DNA of 64,000 nt from JAGNLM01 sp964439835 (GCA_964439835.1 CAYTPQ010000010.1:1-64000), one strand, 5' to 3'; shown: positions 31,234 to 40,066, numbered from the stretch's first letter. Translations and numbers: made by a program. The notes: generated by a model from the sequence alone, not told the origin.

Positions 31234-32046
31234 TTACTGCCCCTGGGGTCGGCAGCGACTGCAGCCCAGGTCTGCCAGGAGCTTCAGGACCCGGTGCCGG
31301 AGCAGGCGGTCCGGTCCCGGGCAGGCCTCCTCGGGCGCGAGCCGCGGGGTAGCCTCCACGCCCGTCACCACCCGGCCGTCTTCCAGCCGCACCACCCGGC
31401 GGGCCTGCTCGATCACGTGGTGGTCGTGGGAGGCGATCAGGAAGGTCGTGCCAAATTCCTGGTTGATGTGCTGCAGCAGCTCGACCAGGGCCAGCGCCGT
31501 CGCCGAGTCGAGGTTGGCGGTCGGCTCGTCGGCCAGCACGATGTCGGGCGTGACCGCGAGGGCGCGGGCGACCGCGACCCGCTGCTGGTGCCCGCCGGAG
31601 AGCTGGTCGGGCCGGCGGTCACCGAGGCCCTCCAGCCCGACCTCGGCCAGCCAGTGGTCGGCCAGCTCAAAGCAGGTCCGCCGGTCGCGCCCCTGCAGCT
31701 GGCAGACAAAGGCGACATTCTCCCGGGCGGACAGCACCCGAACCAGGTTGAAGGCCTGGAAGACAAAGCCGATGTGACGCAGCCGAAAGGCGGCGCGGGC
31801 GTCCCGGTCCCGGCCCGAGAATTCCTCGCCCGCCACGCGGACAGTGCCCCGGGTGGGCTGCTCCAGGCCTGCGATCAGGTTCAGCAGCGTCGTCTTGCCC
31901 GACCCCGAGCGTCCCGCGACCACAGTGAGCTCCCCGTGGTCCACCGTCAGGTCGACCCCCCGCAGCGCCGGGAAGCGCACCGCGCCCACCTGGTAGCACT
32001 TCGCCAGCCCGCGGACCTCGATCAGCGGCGGTGCGGCCTCGATCAC
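31234..32046 (-). CDS. ABC transporter ATP-binding protein (LolD/MacB-type)
   Basis: This 270-residue ATPase belongs to the FtsE/LolD/MacB branch. Walker A is GRSGSGKTT (45-53), Q-loop FQAFNLVRVLSARENV, signature DQLSGGHQQRVAVARAL and Walker B IVLADEPTANLD. The switch is SHDHHVIE. GTG at 32046 starts one base after the stop of the upstream permease, so translation is coupled. A Cys-containing tail of about 45 residues follows the core (LLADLGCSRCRPQGQ at the end). It powers the permease pair encoded upstream. Confidence 0.92.
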   Translation of the reverse strand: MIEAAPPLIEVRGLAKCYQVGAVRFPALRGVDLTVDHGELTVVAGRSGSGKTTLLNLIAGLEQPTRGTVRVAGEEFSGRDRDARAAFRLRHIGFVFQAFNLVRVLSARENVAFVCQLQGRDRRTCFELADHWLAEVGLEGLGDRRPDQLSGGHQQRVAVARALAVTPDIVLADEPTANLDSATALALVELLQHINQEFGTTFLIASHDHHVIEQARRVVRLEDGRVVTGVEATPRLAPEEACPGPDRLLRHRVLKLLADLGCSRCRPQGQ

Positions 32047-32047
32047 C

Positions 32048-33295
32048 TCAGAGCCTCCTGAGGGCGTGCACCGGCTCGATCCGGCTCGCCTGCGCGGCCG
32101 GATACCCGGCGGCCAGCACCGCTGAGGCCAGGACGGTACCGAGGACAGCCGCGACTGTGACACCGTCCAGGATGGGGTGGATCACCGGATTCATGTGGAA
32201 GAAACCGAAGGCCGCGGAGAAGCGGGACAGGTCGATGCCCCCGCCAAGGCTGTGGGCAGCGGCGGCCCCGAGCGCCAGTCCCGTCAGACCTCCCGCCGTC
32301 ACCAGCAGGGTCCCCTCGACCAGGACCAGTCCCGCCAGCTGGCGCGGGAGCAACCCCAGCGCGGCGAGAAGCCCCAGCTCCGGGGTGCGCTCGTGCAGGA
32401 CCATGAGCAGGGTGTTCAGCACCTGCCCGACCGCCAGGGCAGTGACCACCAGGAGCACGACCGCGCCGTAGGCCTGGTTGAAACGCAGCCACTGCCGCAC
32501 CATGGGGTCCAGGTCGTCCCAGGCAAGGACCTCGTACCGACCGGCCGGCAGCCGCTCGCGCAAGCGATCCCGGACGGCCGCCGCCCCATCGTGGGAAGCC
32601 GCCCGCAACACCACGTCCGTGACGCCCGCGCCGAGCCCGAGCCAAGGCTGCGCGCAGGGCATGCCCACGATCGCCAGCGTGCGGTCCCGCTCCGGGTCGG
32701 CCGGGCAGAGCACCCCGCCGAGGCGGAAGACCTCCGAGGCCATCTCCCCACCGGGCCGCTGGGCCGTCAGGACGACCCGCTCGCCGAGCCCCACTGCCAG
32801 GTTCTCGGCCAGCGTGTGCCCGACGATGACCTCCCCCGGCACCGCGGGGTCCAGCCACCGCCCCGCGCTGAGGCAGGCGTGCAGGCGTGTCACCTCCGGC
32901 TCCCGCTTGGGGTCTACGGCAAGGATCTGGACGCCCGCGCTCCCGGCCGCCGCCGCGGCCAGTCCGGAGACCCTGGCCCGGGTAGTGACTGCGACGACCC
33001 CCGCGTCGGCCCGAGCGACCGCGAGGGCTTCCTCGGGATTCGGGATGTGGTCGGCGAGGCTTTGGGAAACTTCGAAGCCGGCTGCGTGCACCTGCACGTG
33101 TCCCGTCTTGCCGAGGATGAAGCTCGTGCGCAGAGCGTCGACCCAGCCCCGGTTGAGCGCCCCCAGGAACGTCAGCGCGCCGAACGCGACGGCCAGCGTG
33201 GCGAGGGTCAGCCCGGTACGCCGGGGGTGTCGGGAGAGATCGCGGAGGGCCAGCCGAAGGTAGCCGCCGACGCCCAGCCGGGCCCCCTCAGACAC
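32048..33295 (-). CDS. FtsX-like ABC permease, second copy
   Basis: This 415-residue permease has the LolE/MacB arrangement: one N-terminal membrane helix (GLTLATLAVAFGALTFLGAL), a periplasmic domain of about 220 residues and three C-terminal helices with the FtsX motif (VLHERTPELGLLAALGLLPRQLAGLVLVEG). The ending LRRL follows SRIEPVHA. The GTG at 33295 overlaps the previous permease's stop by 8 bp. With the first permease it probably forms a heterodimer. Confidence 0.9.
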   Translation of the reverse strand: MSEGARLGVGGYLRLALRDLSRHPRRTGLTLATLAVAFGALTFLGALNRGWVDALRTSFILGKTGHVQVHAAGFEVSQSLADHIPNPEEALAVARADAGVVAVTTRARVSGLAAAAAGSAGVQILAVDPKREPEVTRLHACLSAGRWLDPAVPGEVIVGHTLAENLAVGLGERVVLTAQRPGGEMASEVFRLGGVLCPADPERDRTLAIVGMPCAQPWLGLGAGVTDVVLRAASHDGAAAVRDRLRERLPAGRYEVLAWDDLDPMVRQWLRFNQAYGAVVLLVVTALAVGQVLNTLLMVLHERTPELGLLAALGLLPRQLAGLVLVEGTLLVTAGGLTGLALGAAAAHSLGGGIDLSRFSAAFGFFHMNPVIHPILDGVTVAAVLGTVLASAVLAAGYPAAQASRIEPVHALRRL

Positions 33296-34511
33296 GGCGC
33301 ATCGCCTCCACCGGCTCCAGCCGCGAGGCGAGCCAGGCGGGATAGGCCCCGGCAAGGCCGGTGGTCAGGACAGCCAGAGCCAGGGCCAGGGACACCCGAG
33401 CGGGGTCGAGCTCGGGGCGGATCACCGCGTCGACGTAGAAGCGGCCCGCCGGGCCGAGCAACGGAGAGAGGTCCACGCCGCTGTGGCCGAGCCAGGCGGT
33501 GACGGCGATCCCGATCGCGGCCCCCCCGAGGGTGCCCAGCGCTCCCAGGAGCAGTGCCTCCAGCGTGATTAGCCTGCGCACCTGACCCGTTGACATCCCC
33601 AGGGCCATCAGCACGCCCAGCTCGCGTGTGCGATCCAGCATCGAGACCAGCACCGTATTCAGGACCCCGCCCAGCACGATGACAAGGACGATGCCGAGGA
33701 AGATGAAGTGGAAGCCGTCGCTCAACTGCACCCACTCCCGCAGCACCGGGAACATGTCGTGCCAGCGCAGGACGTCGTAGTCCGCCACCCCAAGCGCCGC
33801 CCGGACCGCTTCCACCGTCTGCGCGAGCGAGGCCTCGGGGACGCGGGCCACGACGCTCGTCACGCCGTCGTGCATCTCGAGGAATGCCTGAAGCGTCGTC
33901 AGCGGAACCAGGACGAGGCCACGGTCGATCCCCATCTCGCCGGTCGCGATGAGGCCCGTCACCCGGAACTCCTCCGCGGCGAGCGCCCCGAAGCGGTCAT
34001 AGGCCATCAGGACCAGCGTGTCGCCGGCCACGACGCCGAGGCTGCCGGCGGTTCCCGCACCGAGCACGCAGGAGCGACCCTCCTCTGCGGTGAGGAAGCT
34101 CCCGTGGGTGACCTTCGACGGCAGGCTCGTCACCTGCCCCTCCCGCTCGGGGTCCATCCCGATCACCAGGACGCCGGACGAGCCCCGCGGACCCGCCGCC
34201 AGGGCGAAGCCCTCCAGCCGCCAGGTCCAGCGGGTCACGCCCGCGGCGGCGAGGGCCTCGACGACCGCTGCGGGCCGACCGATGTGCCGCTCCAGCTCGG
34301 GCCGCTTGAAGAACCCGCGATGGTGGACCTGAAAGCTGCCGACGATGGTGTCCTGGAAGTTTCGCACCATGCCGCGTTCGAGGCCCTCGCTCAGTCCCCA
34401 CAGACCAATCAGCACCGCGAGGCCCAGGGCAATCGCCGCCACGGTCAGGCCCGTGCGCTGGCGGTTTCGCGCCAAGTTGCGCCAGGCCACCGCGACCAGC
34501 GTGGGACTCAC
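33288..34511 (-). CDS. FtsX-like ABC permease, first copy
   Basis: This 407-residue permease has the same topology as the neighbouring one: N-terminal helix (TGLTVAAIALGLAVLIGL), a large periplasmic domain and the FtsX domain with SMLDRTRELGVLMALGMSTGQVRRLITLEALLLG. The C-terminal SRLEPVEAMRRV is the usual family ending. GTG at 34511 overlaps the LolA-like stop as GTGA. The two permeases diverge enough to be distinct subunits, not a recent duplicate. Confidence 0.91.
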   Translation of the reverse strand: MSPTLVAVAWRNLARNRQRTGLTVAAIALGLAVLIGLWGLSEGLERGMVRNFQDTIVGSFQVHHRGFFKRPELERHIGRPAAVVEALAAAGVTRWTWRLEGFALAAGPRGSSGVLVIGMDPEREGQVTSLPSKVTHGSFLTAEEGRSCVLGAGTAGSLGVVAGDTLVLMAYDRFGALAAEEFRVTGLIATGEMGIDRGLVLVPLTTLQAFLEMHDGVTSVVARVPEASLAQTVEAVRAALGVADYDVLRWHDMFPVLREWVQLSDGFHFIFLGIVLVIVLGGVLNTVLVSMLDRTRELGVLMALGMSTGQVRRLITLEALLLGALGTLGGAAIGIAVTAWLGHSGVDLSPLLGPAGRFYVDAVIRPELDPARVSLALALAVLTTGLAGAYPAWLASRLEPVEAMRRV

Positions 34512-35362
34512 GGCGGCCCCGTGCCTGTGGGCGTCTCGAACGTCGACGGCGGGATCGCGACCCCGAACTCGATCGCCTCGAGTACGATCTCGGTCCGCTG
34601 AGCGGGCCGGTCCAGGGGTTGCATGACCCAGCGGGTCGGGACCCGTCGCCCGCCCATCTCGCGCACGTCGTGAAAGGTCATCCGCCGCAGCGCAACCCCG
34701 TCCCGGCCCCGGTACTCGACCTCGACCGGGATCCCGTCGGTGCGCACCCGCTGGCGCAGGCTCTCCCACACCACAGTCGCATCTGCCCGCGGCGTCGACT
34801 CGATGAGGACGGTGTCGACGCCGCCGGTCCGCTCGCGGCTGACGACCCGGTGGGCGTACTGGTCAATGAGGGCGCCCGCGTCGACGAGATCCTGGTTGTT
34901 GAAGTCCGACCCCATCCACTCGTCATGCATCATGACCGGCGAGATGGCGATGGAGCGACGCAGCTTCGGAAGATACATGCTCAGCTGAGGCCCCACCTTG
35001 AAGAACACCGTCCCGCGCGTCTTCACCGGTTCGAGGACCTCGAGCCGGAAGCGGTCGCCGGCCCGGTCGTCGTGGCTGCGAAAGCGCAGCGCCCGCTCCC
35101 AGTCGGGCCGCACGATCAGGACCTGGTAGACGCTGGTGCTGGAGCCCGGGCGCAGCTGCTGCTCCACCCTGCGCAGCAGGGCGACGGCCTCGGCGTCGCC
35201 CTCCGCTTCGACGGCAAGCGACAGGTTAGAGCCGCCGAGCGCAAGCAGAAGTGTAAAGACGAGGAACGATCGACGGAGGGGGTCGGCCTGGGGGGACAGC
35301 CGGCGTCGGCCGCACTCCGCGGCCGGACGGCGCCCCGGCGTCCCCGTTTCGCGCCTGCTCAC
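34508..35362 (-). CDS. outer-membrane lipoprotein-sorting (LolA-like) protein
   Basis: This 284-residue exported protein belongs to the LolA-like family that accompanies MacB/LolCDE-like transporters. The typical motif ISPVMMHDEWMGSDFNNQDLV is present, as are GPQLSMYLPKLRRS, an IPVEVEYRGRDG strand and the late IPPSTFETP. A hydrophobic segment at about 32-50 is the signal peptide, but the GTG start at 35362 gives a long Arg-rich leader and an internal start is possible. It is first in an operon with two permeases and an ATPase, suggesting a periplasmic carrier or lipid/lipoprotein export function. Confidence 0.87.
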   Translation of the reverse strand: MSRRETGTPGRRPAAECGRRRLSPQADPLRRSFLVFTLLLALGGSNLSLAVEAEGDAEAVALLRRVEQQLRPGSSTSVYQVLIVRPDWERALRFRSHDDRAGDRFRLEVLEPVKTRGTVFFKVGPQLSMYLPKLRRSIAISPVMMHDEWMGSDFNNQDLVDAGALIDQYAHRVVSRERTGGVDTVLIESTPRADATVVWESLRQRVRTDGIPVEVEYRGRDGVALRRMTFHDVREMGGRRVPTRWVMQPLDRPAQRTEIVLEAIEFGVAIPPSTFETPTGTGPP

Positions 35363-35650
35363 GTCGTGTCCTCCCGGCTGACCCGCGGAGGAGTCCCGGG
35401 GCCGCCTGCGACGGTGTCCCTGCGCACCCGGAACGTAGAGTATCAGGCTGGCTTGAGGCCCCGGTTGACCGCGATCAGGTGGCCTGGCGAGAGGCCGCGC
35501 CCGTGAACCGGTGGTCGGGTCGGCCAGCCTCGTTGTCCGCGCCGGGCCCGCGCCACGCCGCCGGGTCGGAGGCCGGGCGCCACGGGTGCTAGGATCCGGC
35601 GCCGACAGACCGATCAGCTCACGTTAGGGCCTTCACAGCACCCCACGCCC

Positions 35651-36649
35651 TTGGACCTAAACTCCGAGCGCCCCGCCGGGCGAGTCGCCCGCTGGCTGCC
35701 GCGCCTGCACCACACCCGCTGGGTGCTGCAGGCACTCGCCCTGCTCGCATTCTGGGGCACCTGCGCGGCGCTCCCGCCCGAGCGCGCGACCCGCCTGGGC
35801 CGCTGGCTGGTGGAGCGGCTGGGCCCGAGGTCCCGCAAGCACCGGCACGTCCTGCGCAACCTGTGGGCGGCATTCCCCGAGCAGAGCGCCGCGGGGACCG
35901 CCGCGCTCGCCCGCCAGGTGTGGGGTAACCTCGGCTCGGTACTGGCCGAGTACCCCCACCTCGCCCGGATCTGCCGCACGGAGGCCGCCGAGCGCCTGGA
36001 TCTGGCGGTCGACGACGGCGTCCGTACCCTGCACGGCGACGGGCCGGCGGTCTTCGTGACGGCCCATCTCGGCAACTGGGAACTGGCCGCGGGTACGCTC
36101 GCCGCCCGGTTCGGTCTGCCCCTGACGGTAGTTTACGGTCCTCAGGAGAACCCCCTGGCCGACCGGCTGGTGCAACACTTCCGTCGGGCGCTCGGCTGCG
36201 GCCTGGTGCCCAAGGAGGACAGCATGCGTGCGCTCGTGCGCGAGCTGCGGGAGGGGCGCTCGCTCGGCTTTGTGGTCGACCAGCGGATCGACGGCAGTCC
36301 CCTCCTACCCTTCTTCGGCGTGCCGGCGGCGACCGCGGTCAGCCCCGCCCGGCTATCGCTTCGGTTCGGCTGCCCGCTGGTCCCGATCCGGGTCGAGCGG
36401 CTGCCGGAGACCCGCTTCCGGGTCACCATCGAGCCCCCCATCCCGGTGCCCGAGCAGGGGAACGACGAGGCGCGCGCGCTGGCGATGACGCGGGCGCTCA
36501 ACGAGCGCTTCGAGTCCTGGATCCGGGAGCAACCGGGCCAGTGGATGTGCACCAAGCGGCGCTGGTCCAAGCGGGAGGTCCGCAAGGCCCGGGCCGCGGC
36601 GGTGGCGGCTCGTACCCCCGACGCCTCGCCCGGAACGGAGGGGGGTTGA
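35651..36649 (+). CDS. lysophospholipid/lipid A acyltransferase (LpxL/HtrB-like)
   Basis: This 332-residue protein adds secondary acyl chains to lipid A or acts on related lipids at the inner membrane. The H(x4)E motif HLGNWE (H139, E144) is intact. The family blocks VYGPQENPLADRLVQHFR, LVDQR-like FVVDQRIDGSPLLPFFGVPA and EQPGQWMCTKRRWSK are also present. A hydrophobic stretch near 25-40 is a membrane anchor. The start is TTG at 35651, with no better codon nearby. It is divergent from the LolA-like operon. LpxL versus LpxM or another family branch cannot be told. Confidence 0.9.
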   Translation: MDLNSERPAGRVARWLPRLHHTRWVLQALALLAFWGTCAALPPERATRLGRWLVERLGPRSRKHRHVLRNLWAAFPEQSAAGTAALARQVWGNLGSVLAEYPHLARICRTEAAERLDLAVDDGVRTLHGDGPAVFVTAHLGNWELAAGTLAARFGLPLTVVYGPQENPLADRLVQHFRRALGCGLVPKEDSMRALVRELREGRSLGFVVDQRIDGSPLLPFFGVPAATAVSPARLSLRFGCPLVPIRVERLPETRFRVTIEPPIPVPEQGNDEARALAMTRALNERFESWIREQPGQWMCTKRRWSKREVRKARAAAVAARTPDASPGTEGG

Positions 36650-36662
36650 GAGGTCCCGCCTG

Positions 36663-37355
36663 TCAGGGCGCCCCGGCGGGGCCGCGCCCCGGGGGCTGGC
36701 GACCGCCGCCGTCGCGCCGCGTACCGCGAGGCGCACTCGCCAGCAGGCTATCCACGGACACTCGGTGCGGCCCCGGGCCGGGAGGCGCGTCCAGGGGCCG
36801 GGCGACGAACACGCGGTGACCGTTGATCAAGGCGGAGACGTCCGCCCCGCTGCCCTTCCAGTCGTGGACGAAGGCGGCGAGGACGTGCAGGACGACGAAG
36901 CCGACGACCCAGGAGTATCCCGCGGCGTGCCAGCCCGCCGGGCCGAACAGGCCGGTGGCGCCCTGGAAGGCCAGCAAGGCGAAGAAGCCGAGGTAGACCG
37001 GGCCCCAGAGGGGATTGTGCGCGTAGTACGCCGGCAACGGCGCGCGGCCGAGGCTCACGTAGAAGCGCAGCATCTGCAGCGCGGCGCGGTGCTGCGGGGG
37101 CCAGGGGACGCAGTCCTGCCAGCCCTCGGCCCGGTGGCCGAAGAACAGCAGGTACACCCGGGCCGCAAGGGCCGCGAGCAGCAGGTAGCCGACCTCCCGG
37201 TGCAGCGTCGCCGCACCGGACCCGAGCTCCTGGGGGGCGCGCTGCATCGCCCAGGCGCTGCCGATAAGGGTGACGACGCAGAGGGCCATGGCCCAGTGCA
37301 GGGCACGGACAAGCCCACTCCAGACCAGCACCCGGCGCACCGGCTCCCCGGTCAC
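36663..37355 (-). CDS. cytochrome b561-family membrane protein
   Basis: This 230-residue, four-helix diheme cytochrome b resembles the b561/Ni-Fe-hydrogenase b-type subunit. Heme ligand candidates are the His in LVRALHWAMAL, LHREVGYLLLA, the Trp/His-rich AAGYSWVVGF and VVLHVLAAFVHDWKG. This type passes electrons from quinol to periplasmic or membrane partners. The start GTG 37355 overlaps the CobW stop (GTGA), so it is in operon with cobW. The last 35 residues are a disordered Gly/Arg/Pro tail. Confidence 0.85.
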   Translation of the reverse strand: MTGEPVRRVLVWSGLVRALHWAMALCVVTLIGSAWAMQRAPQELGSGAATLHREVGYLLLAALAARVYLLFFGHRAEGWQDCVPWPPQHRAALQMLRFYVSLGRAPLPAYYAHNPLWGPVYLGFFALLAFQGATGLFGPAGWHAAGYSWVVGFVVLHVLAAFVHDWKGSGADVSALINGHRVFVARPLDAPPGPGPHRVSVDSLLASAPRGTRRDGGGRQPPGRGPAGAP

Positions 37356-38386
37356 GCCGCACACCCCGGCGAGCGGCTCGTGGCGGCCTCGCCCTCGATC
37401 ACCGCGAGCAGCTCGAGCACCCGCCCCTGCAGGTCGCCCTCGACGACGAACACCAGGCGGCTGGTACGGTCACCGTCCGGCCAGGCGTGCAGTCGCGCGA
37501 GCGGATACAGGCGGCGCTGAACGGCGTTCACCAGGAGCGGCCCCGCCGCGCCAGGGACCTCCACCAGCCCCTTGACCCGCAGCACCCGCTCGCCGACCTC
37601 GTCGAGCACCCGTGAGAGCCACATGCCCAGGACGGCCCGGGAAAACGGCCGCTTGCGGGTCAGCGTAAAGACCCGCGCAGCGCCCGAGTGGTGACCCGGA
37701 CCGGCCGAGGGGGCGTGCGGCCCCCGCAGGCGCCCGGGCACCGCCTCTCCCACGCCCGCGTCGCGGAGGGTGCCGAGCACGTGAGCGGTCGCCACCGACC
37801 CCATCACCGAGCGCTCGCTCGGCGCCCAGGGGTTCAGGTCCCGCAGCAGCCCCTCCAGGGCGAGGACCTCGCCGGGGTCGGCCAGGTCGACCTTGCCGAC
37901 CACCAGGCGGTCGGCGAGCGCCACCTGGTGCACACACTCCGGATGGGCGCGGAGCTGGCGCACACCCTCCACCGCGTCGACCACCGTGACCACGCCGGCG
38001 AGGTGCGCACCCCGGACCGGCCCCGCACCCCCACTCAGCATGTGCAGGATTGGACCCGGCTCGGCCAGGCCGCTCGTCTCCACCAGCACGCGGTCGAACG
38101 GCGGCAGCTCCGCCGAGAGCCGCGCCGCGAGCAGGCGATCGAGCGCTGTCAGCAGGTCGCCCCGGGCACTGCAGCACAAGCAACCGCCGCTGACGAGCGC
38201 CACGTCCTCGGCCACCGGCTCGATCAGGAGGTCGTCAACGCCGACGTCGCCGATCTCGTTGACGATCACCGCTGCCCGACCGGCGTCGGCGCGGCGCAGC
38301 AGCGCGCTCAGCAGGGTGGTCTTGCCACTGCCGAGGAACCCGGTCAGGACCGTAACCGGGACACCCGCGGGATTCGAAGCCGCCAC
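37352..38386 (-). CDS. CobW/COG0523 family GTPase (metal chaperone)
   Basis: These GTPases deliver zinc, cobalt or other metals. From GTG 38386 the protein has 344 residues: Walker A GFLGSGKTT (16-24), NEIGDVGVDD, the metal-binding GGCLCC motif (C69, C71, C72) and ETSGLAEP. The guanine-specificity VVGKVDL and a C-terminal CobW_C domain with VKGLVEVPG, then ARLHAWPDGDRTSRLVFV, follow. A GTG at 38461 adds 25 residues but the 38386 start gives the normal MxxxxPVTVLTGFLG beginning. A very short ORF ends 5 nt upstream. It is co-transcribed with a b561 cytochrome. Confidence 0.9.
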   Translation of the reverse strand: MAASNPAGVPVTVLTGFLGSGKTTLLSALLRRADAGRAAVIVNEIGDVGVDDLLIEPVAEDVALVSGGCLCCSARGDLLTALDRLLAARLSAELPPFDRVLVETSGLAEPGPILHMLSGGAGPVRGAHLAGVVTVVDAVEGVRQLRAHPECVHQVALADRLVVGKVDLADPGEVLALEGLLRDLNPWAPSERSVMGSVATAHVLGTLRDAGVGEAVPGRLRGPHAPSAGPGHHSGAARVFTLTRKRPFSRAVLGMWLSRVLDEVGERVLRVKGLVEVPGAAGPLLVNAVQRRLYPLARLHAWPDGDRTSRLVFVVEGDLQGRVLELLAVIEGEAATSRSPGCAA

Positions 38387-38390
38387 GGGA

Positions 38391-38447
38391 CTAGATGTCG
38401 CGTATCGCCCCGGCCTCGGCCGCGTCGCTCGGGTCGTCAGTGCGCAT
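38391..38447 (-). CDS. possible 18-residue leader peptide upstream of CobW
   Basis: An ATG on the minus strand opens an 18-codon ORF (MRTDDPSDAAEAGAIRDI) that stops with TAG 5 nt before the CobW GTG. GGGAGA lies about 8 nt upstream of the ATG. This could be a translated leader coupled to CobW, or chance. Only the arrangement supports it. Confidence 0.2.
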   Translation of the reverse strand: MRTDDPSDAAEAGAIRDI

Positions 38448-38673
38448 GGCGTGTCTCCCACTCGAGGTTCCCGGGCGCATGGCGGGAAACACCGCCACCA
38501 CGGGCCGCGCTACTATATCCGGCGGCCCGCGGGACTGCGACACTCGACCGGCGCGGATCAGCCCGCTCCGATAACCCTTGCGACTGCCGTAAATCCGCGG
38601 CGGCCCGGGCAGCTAAAGTCCCCCACCCAAGAGAGACGCTCGGGGCCGGCGTGAGGCCTCGAAGGGAGTCCGT

Positions 38674-38895
38674 ATGCCGTACTTCGTGTACAAGGTCCAC
38701 CCCGGTAAGCGGTTCGAGCTGGTCGAGCGTTTCGCCGCGTTCCGAGACGCGCGCGACCGGGCGCGCGCGATGCGGGCGGTGATGTCCGAGGGCGACGACC
38801 ACACCGTCAAGGTGATGTTCGCGAAGGACCCCGAGGAGGCCGAGCGCCTGATGGCCGAGGAACGGGAGCCCCGACCGCTCGGTGAGGATGCTTGA
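38674..38895 (+). CDS. small conserved hypothetical protein
   Basis: This 73-residue cytoplasmic protein (MPYFVYKVHPGKRFELVERF at the start, GEDA at the end) reads as a compact beta-alpha fold with a charged helix. I recall similar small proteins in sulfur- and methane-oxidising proteobacteria next to tetrapyrrole genes, but no function is known to me. Its stop overlaps the next gene's TTG start (TTGA), so it is co-translated with the CbiX-like chelatase. It is divergent from cobW. Confidence 0.78.
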   Translation: MPYFVYKVHPGKRFELVERFAAFRDARDRARAMRAVMSEGDDHTVKVMFAKDPEEAERLMAEEREPRPLGEDA

Positions 38896-39329
38896 GCGTG
38901 GGGGCGGAGACGCCACCCCGGGTTGCTGGGGCGTCGCCGTCCCAGGCCCAGCGCACCGCCCTGGTGCTGGTCGCCCACGGCAGCCGCCGTCAGGCCTCCA
39001 ACGACGAGGTCCGTGAGCTGACCGAGCGGCTGCGGGTCCTGGCAGGGGCTCGCTATGCGGCGGTCGAGATGGGGTTTCTGGAGCTGGCCGACCCGCCCCT
39101 CGCCCAGGCCCTGGACGCGGCCGCCTCGACGGGGGCGTCGGAGGTGATCGTCGTCCCCTACTTCCTGGCCGCCGGCCGCCACGTCAGCGACGACGTGCCC
39201 TCGGAGGTCGACGCCTGCCGGGCGCGCTTTCCCCACGTCAGCTTCCGGGTCACGCCCCATCTCGGCGCCGTCGAGAGCCTGGCCGGCGTGGTGCTGGACG
39301 TGGCGGGGCTCGCGAGCGCGGGCCGGTGA
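38892..39329 (+). CDS. cbiX: small CbiX/SirB-type sirohydrochlorin chelatase
   Basis: This 145-residue single-domain chelatase inserts a metal (Co, Fe or Ni) into sirohydrochlorin. Catalytic His is H29 in LVLVAHGSRRQASNDEVREL, and EMGFLELADPPL and VIVVPYFLAAGRHVSDD, with the second His, are present. Length equals that of the CbiX-small class, which works as a homodimer. TTG at 38892 overlaps the preceding stop; GTG at 38898 is an alternative. Its metal partner is unknown, but a CobW GTPase sits divergently 500 bp away. Confidence 0.9.
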   Translation: MSVGAETPPRVAGASPSQAQRTALVLVAHGSRRQASNDEVRELTERLRVLAGARYAAVEMGFLELADPPLAQALDAAASTGASEVIVVPYFLAAGRHVSDDVPSEVDACRARFPHVSFRVTPHLGAVESLAGVVLDVAGLASAGR

Positions 39330-39379
39330 GTCCGAACTCTGCTAGCATCCACGCAGGCTCACGCGGGGCGCCGGCAACC

Positions 39380-40066
39380 ATGGCGAACGGACAGGATCGG
39401 TTGCAGGACGCACAGGAAGCCCTGCGCCGGGGCGACTACCCAGCGGCCCTGGCCATTCTCAGTCCCCTCGCCGAGGGAGGCGACGCGACGGCCCAGTACC
39501 GCCTCGGGATCCTATACGCGAACGCCGAGGGCGTGCCGCTCGACTACGTCCAGGCAGCATTCTGGCTGAGGCGGGCCGCCGAGCAGGGCTATGGCCGCGC
39601 CCAGTCGATCCTGGCCTGGCTCTACGCCACGGGCTACGGCGTGGAGCAGGACGACCGGCAGGCCGGCGAGTGGTACCTGCGTGCGGCCGAGCAGGGGCTG
39701 CCGAAGGACCAGTACACGGTCGCCGCGATGTACCGGTGGGGGCGCTACGGGGTCGCGCGTAACCCGGCCGAGATGCTGCGGTGGTACGAACGTGCCGCCA
39801 ACCAGGGCTTCGCGCCCGCCCAGTACGCCCTCGGGCAGCTGCTGGCCCGCGGCGAGGAGATCCCGGGGGACGAGATGACGGCGTTCCAGTGGCTCTCGCT
39901 CGCCATCGTCAACGGCAGCGAGGTGGCCAAGAAGGCGCTGATGGAGCTCACGGCCCGCATGACCCCGGAACAGATCGACACCGCCAAGCGGCAGATGCTC
40001 GAGATGGCACACCGGGAAGCCGGCGTCGAGCCCCAGCCCCGCCGTGACGTCGGCCACCTGCTCTAA
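39380..40066 (+). CDS. Sel1-repeat (TPR-like) protein
   Basis: This 228-residue protein has four to five Sel1-like repeats of about 36 residues (AQYRLGILYANAEGVPLDYVQAAFWLRRAAEQGY and similar units). It forms a solenoid used for protein-protein contacts. There is no signal peptide from the ATG at 39380, so it is predicted to be cytoplasmic. A C-terminal helix with MTPEQIDTAKRQMLEMAHREAG is typical of this subgroup. It follows CbiX with a 50-bp gap that contains a TAGCAT -10-like element. Confidence 0.87.
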   Translation: MANGQDRLQDAQEALRRGDYPAALAILSPLAEGGDATAQYRLGILYANAEGVPLDYVQAAFWLRRAAEQGYGRAQSILAWLYATGYGVEQDDRQAGEWYLRAAEQGLPKDQYTVAAMYRWGRYGVARNPAEMLRWYERAANQGFAPAQYALGQLLARGEEIPGDEMTAFQWLSLAIVNGSEVAKKALMELTARMTPEQIDTAKRQMLEMAHREAGVEPQPRRDVGHLL

